Part shown: one piece after another, positions 26,572 to 34,167 of the stretch
Layout: every line of letters begins with the position of its first letter
How positions within the stretch are numbered: position 1 is the first letter of the stretch
Assembly: GCF_014334325.1 (NCBI RefSeq)
Contig: NZ_JACSET010000013.1
Span: forward strand, 1 to 64,000
Reading direction: 5' to 3'
DNA length: 64,000 nt
Origin: Treponema sp. Marseille-Q4130
GTDB lineage: Bacteria; Spirochaetota; Spirochaetia; Treponematales; Treponemataceae
Made by a program: the position numbers and the translations under genes
Notes under the pieces: model-generated
Seen by the model: the letters and a program-made list of their open reading frames with translations, nothing else
The model's database searches: none
Told to the model about the DNA's origin: nothing

Positions 26572-27300
26572 ATGCGTTCCCGTATTTTTATTATAGAAGA
26601 TGTTTCCGAAATTGCCAACCTTATCGCGATGTATCTTTCAAAAGCCGGTATGGATGCTCTTTCTTTCGGTACGGCGGAAGCTGCGCTCGAAAAACTGAAA
26701 TCGGACACGACACCCGACCTCGTCATCCTCGATTTGAATCTTCCGGGTATGAGCGGTTTCGAATTCCTTGAAAAATTCCGCGCCGAATATAAAACGACGA
26801 TACCCGTCGTCATCGTCTCTGCGCGCGATGCCGACGAAGACATCATCAAAAGTTTGGGTTTCGGAGCCGACGAATTCGTCACAAAGCCTTTTTCGCCGCG
26901 CGTCCTCGTCGCCCGTGTTCAGGCAAACTTGCGGAGACAGGCGGCAACCGAAGCCGCTGCGGAAGAGACGATTTCGTTCGGTCCGTACACGCTGCTTTTA
27001 AACAGCTGCGTGCTCAAAGAAGGCGCACAAAAGATCGCCCTGTCGGCAAAAGAGTACGCCGTCCTCGAATACCTCGTCAAGCATGCGGGCGAATCTCTTT
27101 CACCGGAAAAAATCTACGCGGACGTGTGGAAAGCGCAGTACGGGGACATAACCGCCGTCGCAGTGTACATCCAGCGGCTTCGTAAAAAAATCGAAAAGGA
27201 TCCGTCAAATCCCGAATTTATTAAAACGGTGTTCGGGCTCGGCTATTGCTTTTCAAAAGAATCGATCGCCTCGAGGCAAGGAGCGAAAAAAGACGCATGA
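26572..27300 (+). CDS. OmpR/PhoB-family response regulator
   Basis: 242 residues. The receiver domain has Asp54 as phosphoacceptor ('DLVILDLNLPGMSG'), acidic residues near the start ('FIIEDV'), the switch Ser in 'VIVSARD' and Lys in 'FVTKPFSP'. The C-terminal winged helix (about 140-235) has 'LSAKEYAVLEYLVKHAGESL' and 'VAVYIQRLRKKIEKDP'. GGAAAAGC precedes the ATG. Its stop overlaps the ATG of the kinase as ATGA, so the two form a cognate pair. The input signal cannot be read from the sequence. Confidence 0.93.
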   Translation: MRSRIFIIEDVSEIANLIAMYLSKAGMDALSFGTAEAALEKLKSDTTPDLVILDLNLPGMSGFEFLEKFRAEYKTTIPVVIVSARDADEDIIKSLGFGADEFVTKPFSPRVLVARVQANLRRQAATEAAAEETISFGPYTLLLNSCVLKEGAQKIALSAKEYAVLEYLVKHAGESLSPEKIYADVWKAQYGDITAVAVYIQRLRKKIEKDPSNPEFIKTVFGLGYCFSKESIASRQGAKKDA

Positions 27301-28664
27301 CGATCAGGCGCCAATTTCATATCCTTCTTGCAGCGATCATCGTCATTCCGATATGCTGCGCGCTTTTTATTCCGTCGTACCACTATTTTACGTCTCCGGG
27401 ACGGGCGCTCATCCACGATTACAAAGAGCTGCGCAAAAGCGATGCGTTTAAACTTTCGGTGCGTGAATGGAGTAAGCTCCACGATTATATCCGTCGCCTG
27501 CCGCCGGATGTGGAAGTTGCCGTCTTTTCGCTTTCCGGATCGGCCGATATTTTAATTTCATCGATCGCAGAGCTCAAAGCCGGCACTTCTCTCTCTCCGC
27601 TCGTACTGTGGGGATTCGCATCTTCGACGAGCGATACGTATTTTTATCAATTTACCAGTTTCCGTTTTTCAAGTCGAAACGATACGATCGTCATTTTGAC
27701 CCGCGTCGATAAATTCAATAAACGTGAAAGGCACGGCATGGATTACGTCAGCTACCTGGTCGGCATTTTGCTGTGCTTTGCAGCCCTCGTACTCATCATC
27801 ATCGCAAAAATTTCGGGAGACATATTTACATCGATCACGATCCTCGAACAAAAGACACAGAAGATCGCCGACGGGGATTTGAGCGTGCCTCTCACCGACG
27901 ACGCGAAGCAGTCAAAAACGAAAAGCAACGAAATCATTTCTCTGACCGAAAACCTTGAAAAGATGCGGAGCGCGCTGCTCGACGCGCACGAGCGGCGCAC
28001 GAGATTTATCATGGGGATCAGCCACGATCTCCGTACTCCCGTCGCCGTCATCAAAGGCTACACGGAAGCGATTTCGGACGACGTCATCACCGACAAAAAT
28101 GAAATCAAAAAATCGCTCGAAATCATTTCGACGAAGACGAGTCAGCTCGAAAGCATGATCGACACGCTCATCAATTTTGTAAAGCTCGACAGCGCCGACT
28201 GGCGGCAAAAGCTCGTCCCCGAAAGCGTCTTTTCCGTCGTTTCCGAATTCGCAAAAAGCGCCGAAATGACGGGGGCGGTTTTTAAACGCAAAATCACGTC
28301 GGATATCACCCTCTCTCCCGAATGCAAAGTGCCGATGGACAGGCAGCTTTTTTCCCGCGCGCTCGAAAACCTTTTAAGCAACGCGATACGTTATTCGAAA
28401 GACGGAGACGAAATCTCGATTTCTGCGACGGAGACGGACGACGCGTGCGTCGTAAGCGTCAGCGATACGGGGATCGGCATAGCGCAAAAAGACCTCGATC
28501 ACATATTCGATATGTTTTATCGGGCGACCGATTCGCGGCGGGAAGAAGGCATGGGGATCGGCCTCACCGTCGTAAAGAGCATCGTCGATACACACGGCTG
28601 GACGATCGGTGTCGAGTCGGAAACCGGCAAAGGTTCGACGTTTACGATAAGGATTCCGAAATGA
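27297..28664 (+). CDS. Membrane sensor histidine kinase
   Basis: 455 residues from the ATG at 27297, overlapping the regulator stop. Membrane segment 1 is at about 9-25 ('HILLAAIIVIPICCALFIP'), a ~120-residue extracytoplasmic domain follows, and segment 2 ('LVGILLCFAALVLIIIA') leads to a HAMP-like linker. The HisKA motif 'GISHDLRTPVAVIKGYTEA' has the phosphorylated His at about residue 243. The catalytic domain shows 'ENLLSNAIRYSKDG', 'DTGIGIA' and 'GMGIGLTVVKSIV'. It phosphorylates the regulator encoded just upstream. The sensor domain is not one I recognise. Confidence 0.93.
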   Translation: MTIRRQFHILLAAIIVIPICCALFIPSYHYFTSPGRALIHDYKELRKSDAFKLSVREWSKLHDYIRRLPPDVEVAVFSLSGSADILISSIAELKAGTSLSPLVLWGFASSTSDTYFYQFTSFRFSSRNDTIVILTRVDKFNKRERHGMDYVSYLVGILLCFAALVLIIIAKISGDIFTSITILEQKTQKIADGDLSVPLTDDAKQSKTKSNEIISLTENLEKMRSALLDAHERRTRFIMGISHDLRTPVAVIKGYTEAISDDVITDKNEIKKSLEIISTKTSQLESMIDTLINFVKLDSADWRQKLVPESVFSVVSEFAKSAEMTGAVFKRKITSDITLSPECKVPMDRQLFSRALENLLSNAIRYSKDGDEISISATETDDACVVSVSDTGIGIAQKDLDHIFDMFYRATDSRREEGMGIGLTVVKSIVDTHGWTIGVESETGKGSTFTIRIPK

Positions 28665-28727
28665 GTACAACCTCGTCGCTTGCCGAGCGCGAGTTCCCCG
28701 CGCCGCTTGCAAGGCTCGGTTTTTACA

Positions 28728-28756
28728 TTGTATTTTATTTCAAACAATAGTATAAT
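28728..28756 (+). promoter_or_regulatory. Promoter of the GAF/HD-GYP gene
   Basis: TTGTAT (28728-28733) and a perfect TATAAT (28751-28756) lie 17 bases apart, about 64 bases before the start codon. Just upstream, CCGAGC...GCTCGG followed by TTTTT (about 28684-28724) may terminate the kinase operon. Confidence 0.6.
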
Positions 28757-28819
28757 CAATCGGCTTTCGTGCTCTGTGCGCGGAAAGTGTTTTCGATATC
28801 GTATCAGGAAAAAGTGTGC

Positions 28820-30106
28820 ATGAGACGAACAAAAAAAAGTGTTTTGCAAAAAGAGCAGAAGCTGCAAAAAATTCTTGAGCTTGAAAAAAAGCTTGAAGAG
28901 ATCCAAGACATCGACGTGCTTCTCGAACGCATTCTCACCGAAACGCGCGCCATCGTCCGCGCGGACGCGGGTTCCATCTACGAAATCGAAGATAACAAGC
29001 TGCGTATAAAATACGCGCAAAACGATACGCAGCTGAAAAAACTCAAACCCGGAGAAAAGCTTCCGTATCTGTCGTTTTCCGTTCCGATCAATCAAAAGTC
29101 GATTTCCGGTTACGTCGCACTGTCGGGAGAGCCGGTCAATATTCAAGACGCATATCAAATATCCGCTGACAAGCCTTTCGTTTTTAATAAAGAAACCGAT
29201 ATCTCGACCGGCTATCACACAAAATCGATCTACACGCTGCCGCTTAAAATGCAGTCGGGAAAACTGCTCGGCGTCATGCAGCTCATAAACGCGCAGGACG
29301 AATCGGGAAAACTTATCGGCTTCGATGAAGATGCGGTGCTCTATATTACGCACTTTGCCTCCAGCGTCCGCCAAGCGCTGCAAAATACGTATCAGACGAA
29401 TTTGATGGTGCAGCGTATGCTGAGGATGGCGGAGTTCCGAGACCCGAAAGAAACCTATCCCCACGTCATGCGCGTTGCCGAAAATTCTCTCGAAATATAC
29501 GACCGCTGGGCATTCAACCACAATGTCCCCGAGCAGGAAAAGCATCGCTTTCGCGACTGTTTAAAAATCGCCGCAAAATTTCACGACATCGGCAAAGTCG
29601 GCATTCCCGATGCGGTGCTCCACAGCCCGAAGCGCTACGGTCCCGATGACGAAAACCGAGCCATACTAAAAGGACATACGTGCATCGGCGCTCAGATTTT
29701 CGGAGAAGGATCTTCCCAGCTCGATTCGATGTGCCGTGACGTCGCGCTTCATCATCACGAAGCGTGGAATAAATCGAGCGCAGGCTATCCCGGCGATATC
29801 GATTACCGCGCCTATAAAATAGGCGAGCCCATTCCCCATGCCGACGCGTTGGGCGGAGATGCGATCCCGCTCGCCGCGCGCATCATAAGCGTGGCCGATG
29901 TGTTCGATGCGCTCAGTCATCGCCGCTCATATAAAGAAGCGTGGTCGCCCGAACAGGCGTTTGAAGAGATCGAAAAAGAGGCGGGCAGACAGTTCGACCC
30001 TGAAATCGTCTCGGCGTTTTTGCAGATAAAAAGCCGCATCTCGGCCATTCTCCTCGCCTATCCCGACGAAGAATCCGCCCCCGAAGAACGCGGCGAATCC
30101 ATTTAA
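28820..30106 (+). CDS. GAF and HD-GYP domain protein, probable cyclic-di-GMP phosphodiesterase
   Basis: 428 residues from the ATG at 28820 (AGGA upstream); an in-frame ATG at 28769 has no ribosome-binding site. An N-terminal coiled coil (about 5-30) is followed by a GAF domain (about 35-190; 'RAIVRADAGSIYEI', 'LLGVMQLINAQD') and an HD-GYP domain with 'AAKFHDIGKVGIPD' (His-Asp at about 255-256), 'LHHHEAWN' and 'AGYPG'. HD-GYP enzymes hydrolyse cyclic-di-GMP using two or three metals. The catalytic motif reads SSAGYPG in place of DGxGYPxG, but the metal ligands look intact. Downstream of a two-component pair, it could connect sensing to motility. Confidence 0.88.
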   Translation: MRRTKKSVLQKEQKLQKILELEKKLEEIQDIDVLLERILTETRAIVRADAGSIYEIEDNKLRIKYAQNDTQLKKLKPGEKLPYLSFSVPINQKSISGYVALSGEPVNIQDAYQISADKPFVFNKETDISTGYHTKSIYTLPLKMQSGKLLGVMQLINAQDESGKLIGFDEDAVLYITHFASSVRQALQNTYQTNLMVQRMLRMAEFRDPKETYPHVMRVAENSLEIYDRWAFNHNVPEQEKHRFRDCLKIAAKFHDIGKVGIPDAVLHSPKRYGPDDENRAILKGHTCIGAQIFGEGSSQLDSMCRDVALHHHEAWNKSSAGYPGDIDYRAYKIGEPIPHADALGGDAIPLAARIISVADVFDALSHRRSYKEAWSPEQAFEEIEKEAGRQFDPEIVSAFLQIKSRISAILLAYPDEESAPEERGESI

Positions 30107-30207
30107 AAAAGATTCGGCCGCCGAACGCCGTACAATCACACACAATGCCCCGCAAAGGCGCACGAGATGCCGCCGCTTCCACATACGCTGCGAGAGAACG
30201 GTATCGT

Positions 30208-30705
30208 TTATAGGATCGAATGAGAGCGATCGCGTATCAATTTAATAATTTCTTTGTCGAAGCACGCGGCAAACGCTGCAAACTCTTTTTTGCCGTAGAC
30301 GTTTTTTTTATTGCCCGTAAGCCCCGCCTCTGCAAGCTGCATATTGAAATTTCTGTCGGCAAGTTTTTTTTTGGCACTTTCTTTCGTGTAGCACGTACCG
30401 CGGTCGTTCAAAACGCAAAAACCGCGTTCGGCAAGTTTCGCTGCAAGAGGAATGTCGCGCGTGACGATCATATCGCCCTCTTCGGCATGATCTGCGATAT
30501 AGTCGTCGGCCGCTCCGGGCGTATTTTCACAAGTGAGCATTTCGAAAGACGATTTTTTATTAATTAATAATTTATCATCGACGGGGACGGCGCGGTTTGC
30601 GACGAAGGTGACGGCAAGCGAAAGAGACGCCGCCTTTTTAATAATATAATCGCGTACCGATCGAGGGCAGGAGTCGGCATCCACCCACACGTGCACAACT
30701 TTCAC
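30208..30705 (-). CDS. yaiI: YaiI/YqxD family (DUF188) PIN-like protein
   Basis: 165 residues: 'HVWVDADSCPRSVRDYIIKK', 'VTFVANRAVP', 'GAADDYIADHAEEGDMIVTR' and 'IPLAAKLAERGFCVLNDRG'. The family has a PIN-like fold with conserved Asp residues and is thought to be nuclease-related; its function is not established. The ATG at 30705 overlaps the zapA stop as ATGA, so it is the last gene of the infC-rplT-zap transcription unit. An AT-rich word inside it (30555-30572) resembles one inside the deaD linker. Confidence 0.88.
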   Translation of the reverse strand: MKVVHVWVDADSCPRSVRDYIIKKAASLSLAVTFVANRAVPVDDKLLINKKSSFEMLTCENTPGAADDYIADHAEEGDMIVTRDIPLAAKLAERGFCVLNDRGTCYTKESAKKKLADRNFNMQLAEAGLTGNKKNVYGKKEFAAFAACFDKEIIKLIRDRSHSIL

Positions 30706-31004
30706 TCGAGCGCCTTATCGATCCTGTCTATCATGCGAAGCGTAAGGCGTTCGACTTCCTCATCGTCCGTCGATTGCCCGTCTTTCGAGAGTTTTACGTT
30801 TTTCGATTTTTCTTTGTATAATTCGTCGACGAGCGTGATACCGCTCATGATCGCTATTTCGACGGGCTTCGTCAAACCGCCCGTTTTTTTCACTTCTTCG
30901 GTGATGCGTTTATAATAGCCGAGCAGTTTTTCAAGGTAGGCCGATTCTTCGTTCGCTTTGATTGCAAAAGAAGAGCCGAGCAGGTCGATTTGAAGGGAAC
31001 CCAT
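30702..31004 (-). CDS. zapA: ZapA cell-division protein
   Basis: 100 residues. The N-terminal globular part ('LQIDLLGSSFAIKANEESAY') and the long helix ('IAIMSGITLVDELYKEK') are typical ZapA. ZapA tetramers bundle FtsZ filaments at the division ring. It starts directly after the stop of the coiled-coil gene and overlaps yaiI. The C-terminal 'RMIDRIDKALE' is a short helix. Confidence 0.85.
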   Translation of the reverse strand: MGSLQIDLLGSSFAIKANEESAYLEKLLGYYKRITEEVKKTGGLTKPVEIAIMSGITLVDELYKEKSKNVKLSKDGQSTDDEEVERLTLRMIDRIDKALE

Positions 31005-31361
31005 TTAGAAAATGTCGAACTGTCCGTCGTCTTCCGCTTTTTTCGGTTCGGCGGCACGGACGGGTGCGCTCTCGTGCGCTTTCGGACTTTGCGGCGTTTT
31101 TGCAGCGGAGGCTGCGCTTCCGGCTCTCAGTACGGAATTTTCGATGGAATTGAGCCGGTCGAGCGCTTTTAATATACCGTCTTCGATCTTGCTCTGATCC
31201 TGTTCGATAGAGGAAAGCCGCTCCGATTTGTCGGCAAGCGCATTTGTGAGCTCGGCACACTTGGTGCGCAGAGCATCGTTTTCCGACTGCAGCTGTGAGA
31301 TTTTTTCCACAGCGCTTTCCACTTTTCGTTCAAGAAGAAGAATCTGATCGAGCGATATCAT
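31005..31361 (-). CDS. ZapB-like coiled-coil protein
   Basis: 118 residues. Residues 1-75 are an almost uninterrupted coiled coil ('QILLLERKVESAVEKISQLQ', 'NALADKSERLSSIEQDQ'). The remaining part is Ala/Pro/Lys-rich and ends in 'DDGQFDIF'. Position directly before zapA and the coiled-coil form suggest a ZapB-type partner, which bridges ZapA and MatP in enterobacteria. The assignment is by context; the C-terminal FDIF peptide is a candidate partner-binding end. It begins one base after the rplT stop, so it belongs to the ribosomal operon. Confidence 0.6.
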   Translation of the reverse strand: MISLDQILLLERKVESAVEKISQLQSENDALRTKCAELTNALADKSERLSSIEQDQSKIEDGILKALDRLNSIENSVLRAGSAASAAKTPQSPKAHESAPVRAAEPKKAEDDGQFDIF

Positions 31362-31362
31362 A

Positions 31363-31722
31363 TTATGCCTTCAGTGCGTTCTTTGCGATGTCCACGACGG
31401 CTTTGAACGCCGCGGGATCTTCGATTGCCATATTTGCAAGTGCTTTTCGGTTGATCGCAACTCCGGCCTTGGTACAACCGTCGATAAAGCGGGAATACGA
31501 AAGCCCTTCGTCGCGGACAGCCGCGTTGATACGTGCAATCCACAGCGCGCGGAAATTGCCCTTTCTGTCGCGTCTGTCGACGTAGGCATGGCGCAGCGCT
31601 TTTACGACCGCGTCTTTTGCGGCTTTGAAATTCGATTTTCTGTCGCCTCTGAAACCCTTTGCAAGCTTTAGGATTTTGATGCGGCGATTTTTACGTTTTG
31701 ATCCGTCTATTGCTCTTGACAT
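31363..31722 (-). CDS. rplT: 50S ribosomal protein L20
   Basis: 119 residues, standard length. The basic N-terminal extension ('[20 protein letters not shown]') and '[20 protein letters not shown]' identify L20, an early 23S rRNA assembly protein that in many bacteria also represses its own operon through the rpmI leader. It follows rpmI after 17 bases. Confidence 0.97.
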   Translation of the reverse strand: MSRAIDGSKRKNRRIKILKLAKGFRGDRKSNFKAAKDAVVKALRHAYVDRRDRKGNFRALWIARINAAVRDEGLSYSRFIDGCTKAGVAINRKALANMAIEDPAAFKAVVDIAKNALKA

Positions 31723-31739
31723 GTTTTAACTCCTGAAAA

Positions 31740-31940
31740 TCAGCCGTACGGCAGCATCTGCTTTCTTACTTTTTTTGCAGAGTCTTCGGCCATAATTCCT
31801 GCAGCGCGGAGCTGGCGTTTCCGTTTTGAAGAACGCTTGGTGAGAATATGGCGGAGGTTCATTTTCTTGTACTTGACTTTTCCGCTGCCCGTAAGCGAAT
31901 AGCGCTTGGCGGCGGATTTTTTCGTCTTCATCTTAGGCAT
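31740..31940 (-). CDS. rpmI: 50S ribosomal protein L35
   Basis: 66 residues: '[20 protein letters not shown]' and '[15 protein letters not shown]'. A small basic protein of the large subunit. Its ATG overlaps the infC stop by eight bases (ATGCCTAA), giving coupled translation. Confidence 0.97.
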   Translation of the reverse strand: MPKMKTKKSAAKRYSLTGSGKVKYKKMNLRHILTKRSSKRKRQLRAAGIMAEDSAKKVRKQMLPYG

Positions 31941-32487
31941 TCGATTTTACCTCACTTGTTGTTTTGGCTTTTCCCGAAATGGTCATCGACATAAACTTGC
32001 CTTCCATAGCGGCCGGTTTTTCGACGACGTATGGGGAAGTAAGCCTTTTCAGAACTTCCTGCAGGACTCCGTATCCGAGCTCGGTGTGAGCCAATTCGCG
32101 TCCGCGGAAGCGGATCGTGATTTTGACTTTATTGCCTTCGTCGAGGAATTCCTGCACATGCTTGGCTTTCGTGTCAAGGTCGCCCGGGCCGATTTTCGGC
32201 TGCATACGGATTTCCTTGAGCTTCAATACCTTTTGGTTTTTCTTGGAGTCTCGGAGCTTTTTTTCCATTTCAAACCGGTATTTGCCGAAGTCGAGTATTT
32301 TACAGACCGGCGGATTCGCGTTTGGCGAAACTTCAACAAGGTCGAGGTCCTCATCCCTAGCCATTCTGAGCGCATCAATCGTAGGTACGATCCCTTTTTG
32401 ATTACCCTCATCATCTATTAACCTGATTTCCCGTACGCGGATTTGTTCGTTAATCCGTAAACCCTTATTGTTGTTAGTATAGGCCAA
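31933..32487 (-). CDS. infC: Translation initiation factor IF-3
   Basis: 184 residues. N-domain '[20 protein letters not shown]', linker, and C-domain '[20 protein letters not shown]' with '[18 protein letters not shown]'. IF-3 splits ribosomes and proofreads the initiator tRNA and start codon. The start is TTG at 32485-32487 with GGGAGG four bases upstream; no ATG or GTG fits the N-terminus. IF-3 discriminates against non-standard starts, and a rare start on infC is the known route of self-limitation in E. coli (AUU). TTG may serve the same end here. Confidence 0.95.
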   Translation of the reverse strand: MAYTNNNKGLRINEQIRVREIRLIDDEGNQKGIVPTIDALRMARDEDLDLVEVSPNANPPVCKILDFGKYRFEMEKKLRDSKKNQKVLKLKEIRMQPKIGPGDLDTKAKHVQEFLDEGNKVKITIRFRGRELAHTELGYGVLQEVLKRLTSPYVVEKPAAMEGKFMSMTISGKAKTTSEVKSNA

Positions 32488-32535
32488 CTATCCTCCCTGT
32501 GTCTGAAAACACGTCTACCATGTAAAGTAAGTAGT

Positions 32536-32565
32536 ATTATATAATAATGTATGCCGAAATGTCTA
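32536..32565 (-). promoter_or_regulatory. infC operon promoter
   Basis: On the minus strand TAGACA (32560-32565) and a perfect TATAAT (32536-32541) are 18 bases apart, leaving a leader of about 45 bases to the TTG start. Confidence 0.65.
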
Positions 32566-32663
32566 GTGCTCGCATCGCATAAAAAAGATTGTGCCGAACG
32601 AATGTCGAAAAGAGCGCGAGCATCGACGCAGTTACACACGTAACAATCCAAGCGAGATGTCGA

Positions 32664-32692
32664 TTGAATGCCGTTTTGCTTTTATATATAAT
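32664..32692 (+). promoter_or_regulatory. hen1-pnkp promoter
   Basis: TTGAAT (32664-32669) and a perfect TATAAT (32687-32692) are separated by 17 bases. Transcription would start near 32699, about 68 bases before the hen1 ATG. It looks like a standard housekeeping promoter, so the repair cassette need not be strictly induced. Confidence 0.65.
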
Positions 32693-32766
32693 TGATACTG
32701 TTTTCCGAAATCGCAATCTTTGAAGATTTTCAAGTGCATCATACAGATCGTAGAGACGGAGCGAAT

Positions 32767-34167
32767 ATGTTGCTGACGATAAGGGCAGAAGGAGATAACG
32801 CCGAAGCTTTAAGTTTTCTGCTGCACAAACATCCCGACACGCTGCAGACGGCGAAGCTGTCGGTCGGCAAGGCGTATATTTTTTATCCCGAATACGGAAA
32901 AGAAAAAGCGACGGCCGCCCTCCTCTTGGATATCGATCCCGTCGGCATGGTTCGCAACGCAAAAAACTTTGCGGGGAAAGATTTTTTACTCGGACAATAC
33001 GTCAACGATCGCCCCTATGCGGCTTCCTCTTTCATGAGTACGGCGATTTCAAAAGCTTTTTCAAGCGCTTTAAACGGAAACTGCAAAGAACGGCCGGAAC
33101 TCGTCGATGTGCCGCTTTCCTTAACGGCGAAGATATCCGTGCTGCCGGCTCCGCACGGCGGGGAAATACTGATCAAAAAACTCTTCGAACCGCTCGGCTA
33201 CACGGTCGAAGCGGAGCGACATCCGCTTGATACGCAGTTTCCCGAATGGGGGTACGGAAAATATTTTACCCTGACGCTCAAAAACAAACTGCCTTTAAAG
33301 CAATTACTGTCCCACCTCTATGTTTTGATTCCCGTTTTGGATAACGAAAAGCATTATTTTATCACGCAGGATGAAGTCGATAAACTGCTTCGAAAAGGAA
33401 AAGGATGGATCGAAGGGCATCCTGAAAAGGAAACTATCGTTTCGCGGTATTTGATCAATTTAAAATCGCTTATGCGTTCCGCCTTTGAAATACTGCAGAC
33501 GGAAGAAAACACCGGCGATGAAGACGCTGCCGATGAAACACCGGCGCAAAAAGAAAAGAAAGAGCGGCTCCACGACATACGCTTACGGCTCGTCGCCGAA
33601 AAATTGCGCATGAGCGGGGCGGCAAGCGTTATCGATTTAGGCTGCGGCGACGGCAAACTGTTGAAGCTGCTTTTAAAAGAAAAACAATATACGCGTATTG
33701 CCGGTACCGACGTTTCATATTCGGAATTGACAAAATGTAAAGAAAAACTGCATTGGGAAGAACTGCCTGCCAAGCAGCGCGAACGGCTTTCATTATTTCA
33801 AAGTTCGCTTGCCTATCGGGACAGGCGTTTCGACGGGTTCGATGCCGCAGCCGTCGTTGAAGTGATAGAACACCTCGATCCGAACAGATTGCCTGCACTG
33901 GAAAAATCGATCTTCATGTATGCCAAGCCGAAGACAGTCGTGCTTACCACCCCGAACAGCGAATACAATGTACGTTATGAACATTTGCCGGAGGGAAAAA
34001 TGAGGCACGGCGATCATCGCTTTGAATGGACGCGGAAAGAATTCGAAGCATGGGCGGAAGAGGTTGCTCGCAAAAACAATTATGCCCTTGCGTTTTTTCC
34101 GGTCGGCGAAGAAGAGGAAAGTATAGGAGCGCCGTCTCAGATGGCGGTATTTACATATGGAAATTAA
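32767..34167 (+). CDS. hen1: Hen1 RNA 3'-terminal 2'-O-methyltransferase (bacterial RNA repair)
   Basis: 466 residues from the ATG at 32767, with GGAG six bases upstream. The N-terminal ~240 residues are the Hen1_L domain of bacterial Hen1. The C-terminal methyltransferase has 'VIDLGCGDGK' (289-298) for SAM, and the Mn-binding pattern E365-x-x-E368-H369 plus H417 ('EVIEHL', 'RHGDHRFEW'), with 'TTPNSEYN' typical of the family. Bacterial Hen1 methylates the 2'-OH at the cleaved end before Pnkp seals it, making the repaired site resistant to renewed cleavage. The stop overlaps the pnkp ATG by 11 bases, so they form one unit, as in other bacteria with this system. Confidence 0.93.
   Translation: MLLTIRAEGDNAEALSFLLHKHPDTLQTAKLSVGKAYIFYPEYGKEKATAALLLDIDPVGMVRNAKNFAGKDFLLGQYVNDRPYAASSFMSTAISKAFSSALNGNCKERPELVDVPLSLTAKISVLPAPHGGEILIKKLFEPLGYTVEAERHPLDTQFPEWGYGKYFTLTLKNKLPLKQLLSHLYVLIPVLDNEKHYFITQDEVDKLLRKGKGWIEGHPEKETIVSRYLINLKSLMRSAFEILQTEENTGDEDAADETPAQKEKKERLHDIRLRLVAEKLRMSGAASVIDLGCGDGKLLKLLLKEKQYTRIAGTDVSYSELTKCKEKLHWEELPAKQRERLSLFQSSLAYRDRRFDGFDAAAVVEVIEHLDPNRLPALEKSIFMYAKPKTVVLTTPNSEYNVRYEHLPEGKMRHGDHRFEWTRKEFEAWAEEVARKNNYALAFFPVGEEEESIGAPSQMAVFTYGN

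Noticed and set aside
30107-30207. TTCGGCcGCCGAA inverted repeat as a terminator between convergent genes.
   Set aside because: The stem is short, with almost no loop and no T-run on either strand.
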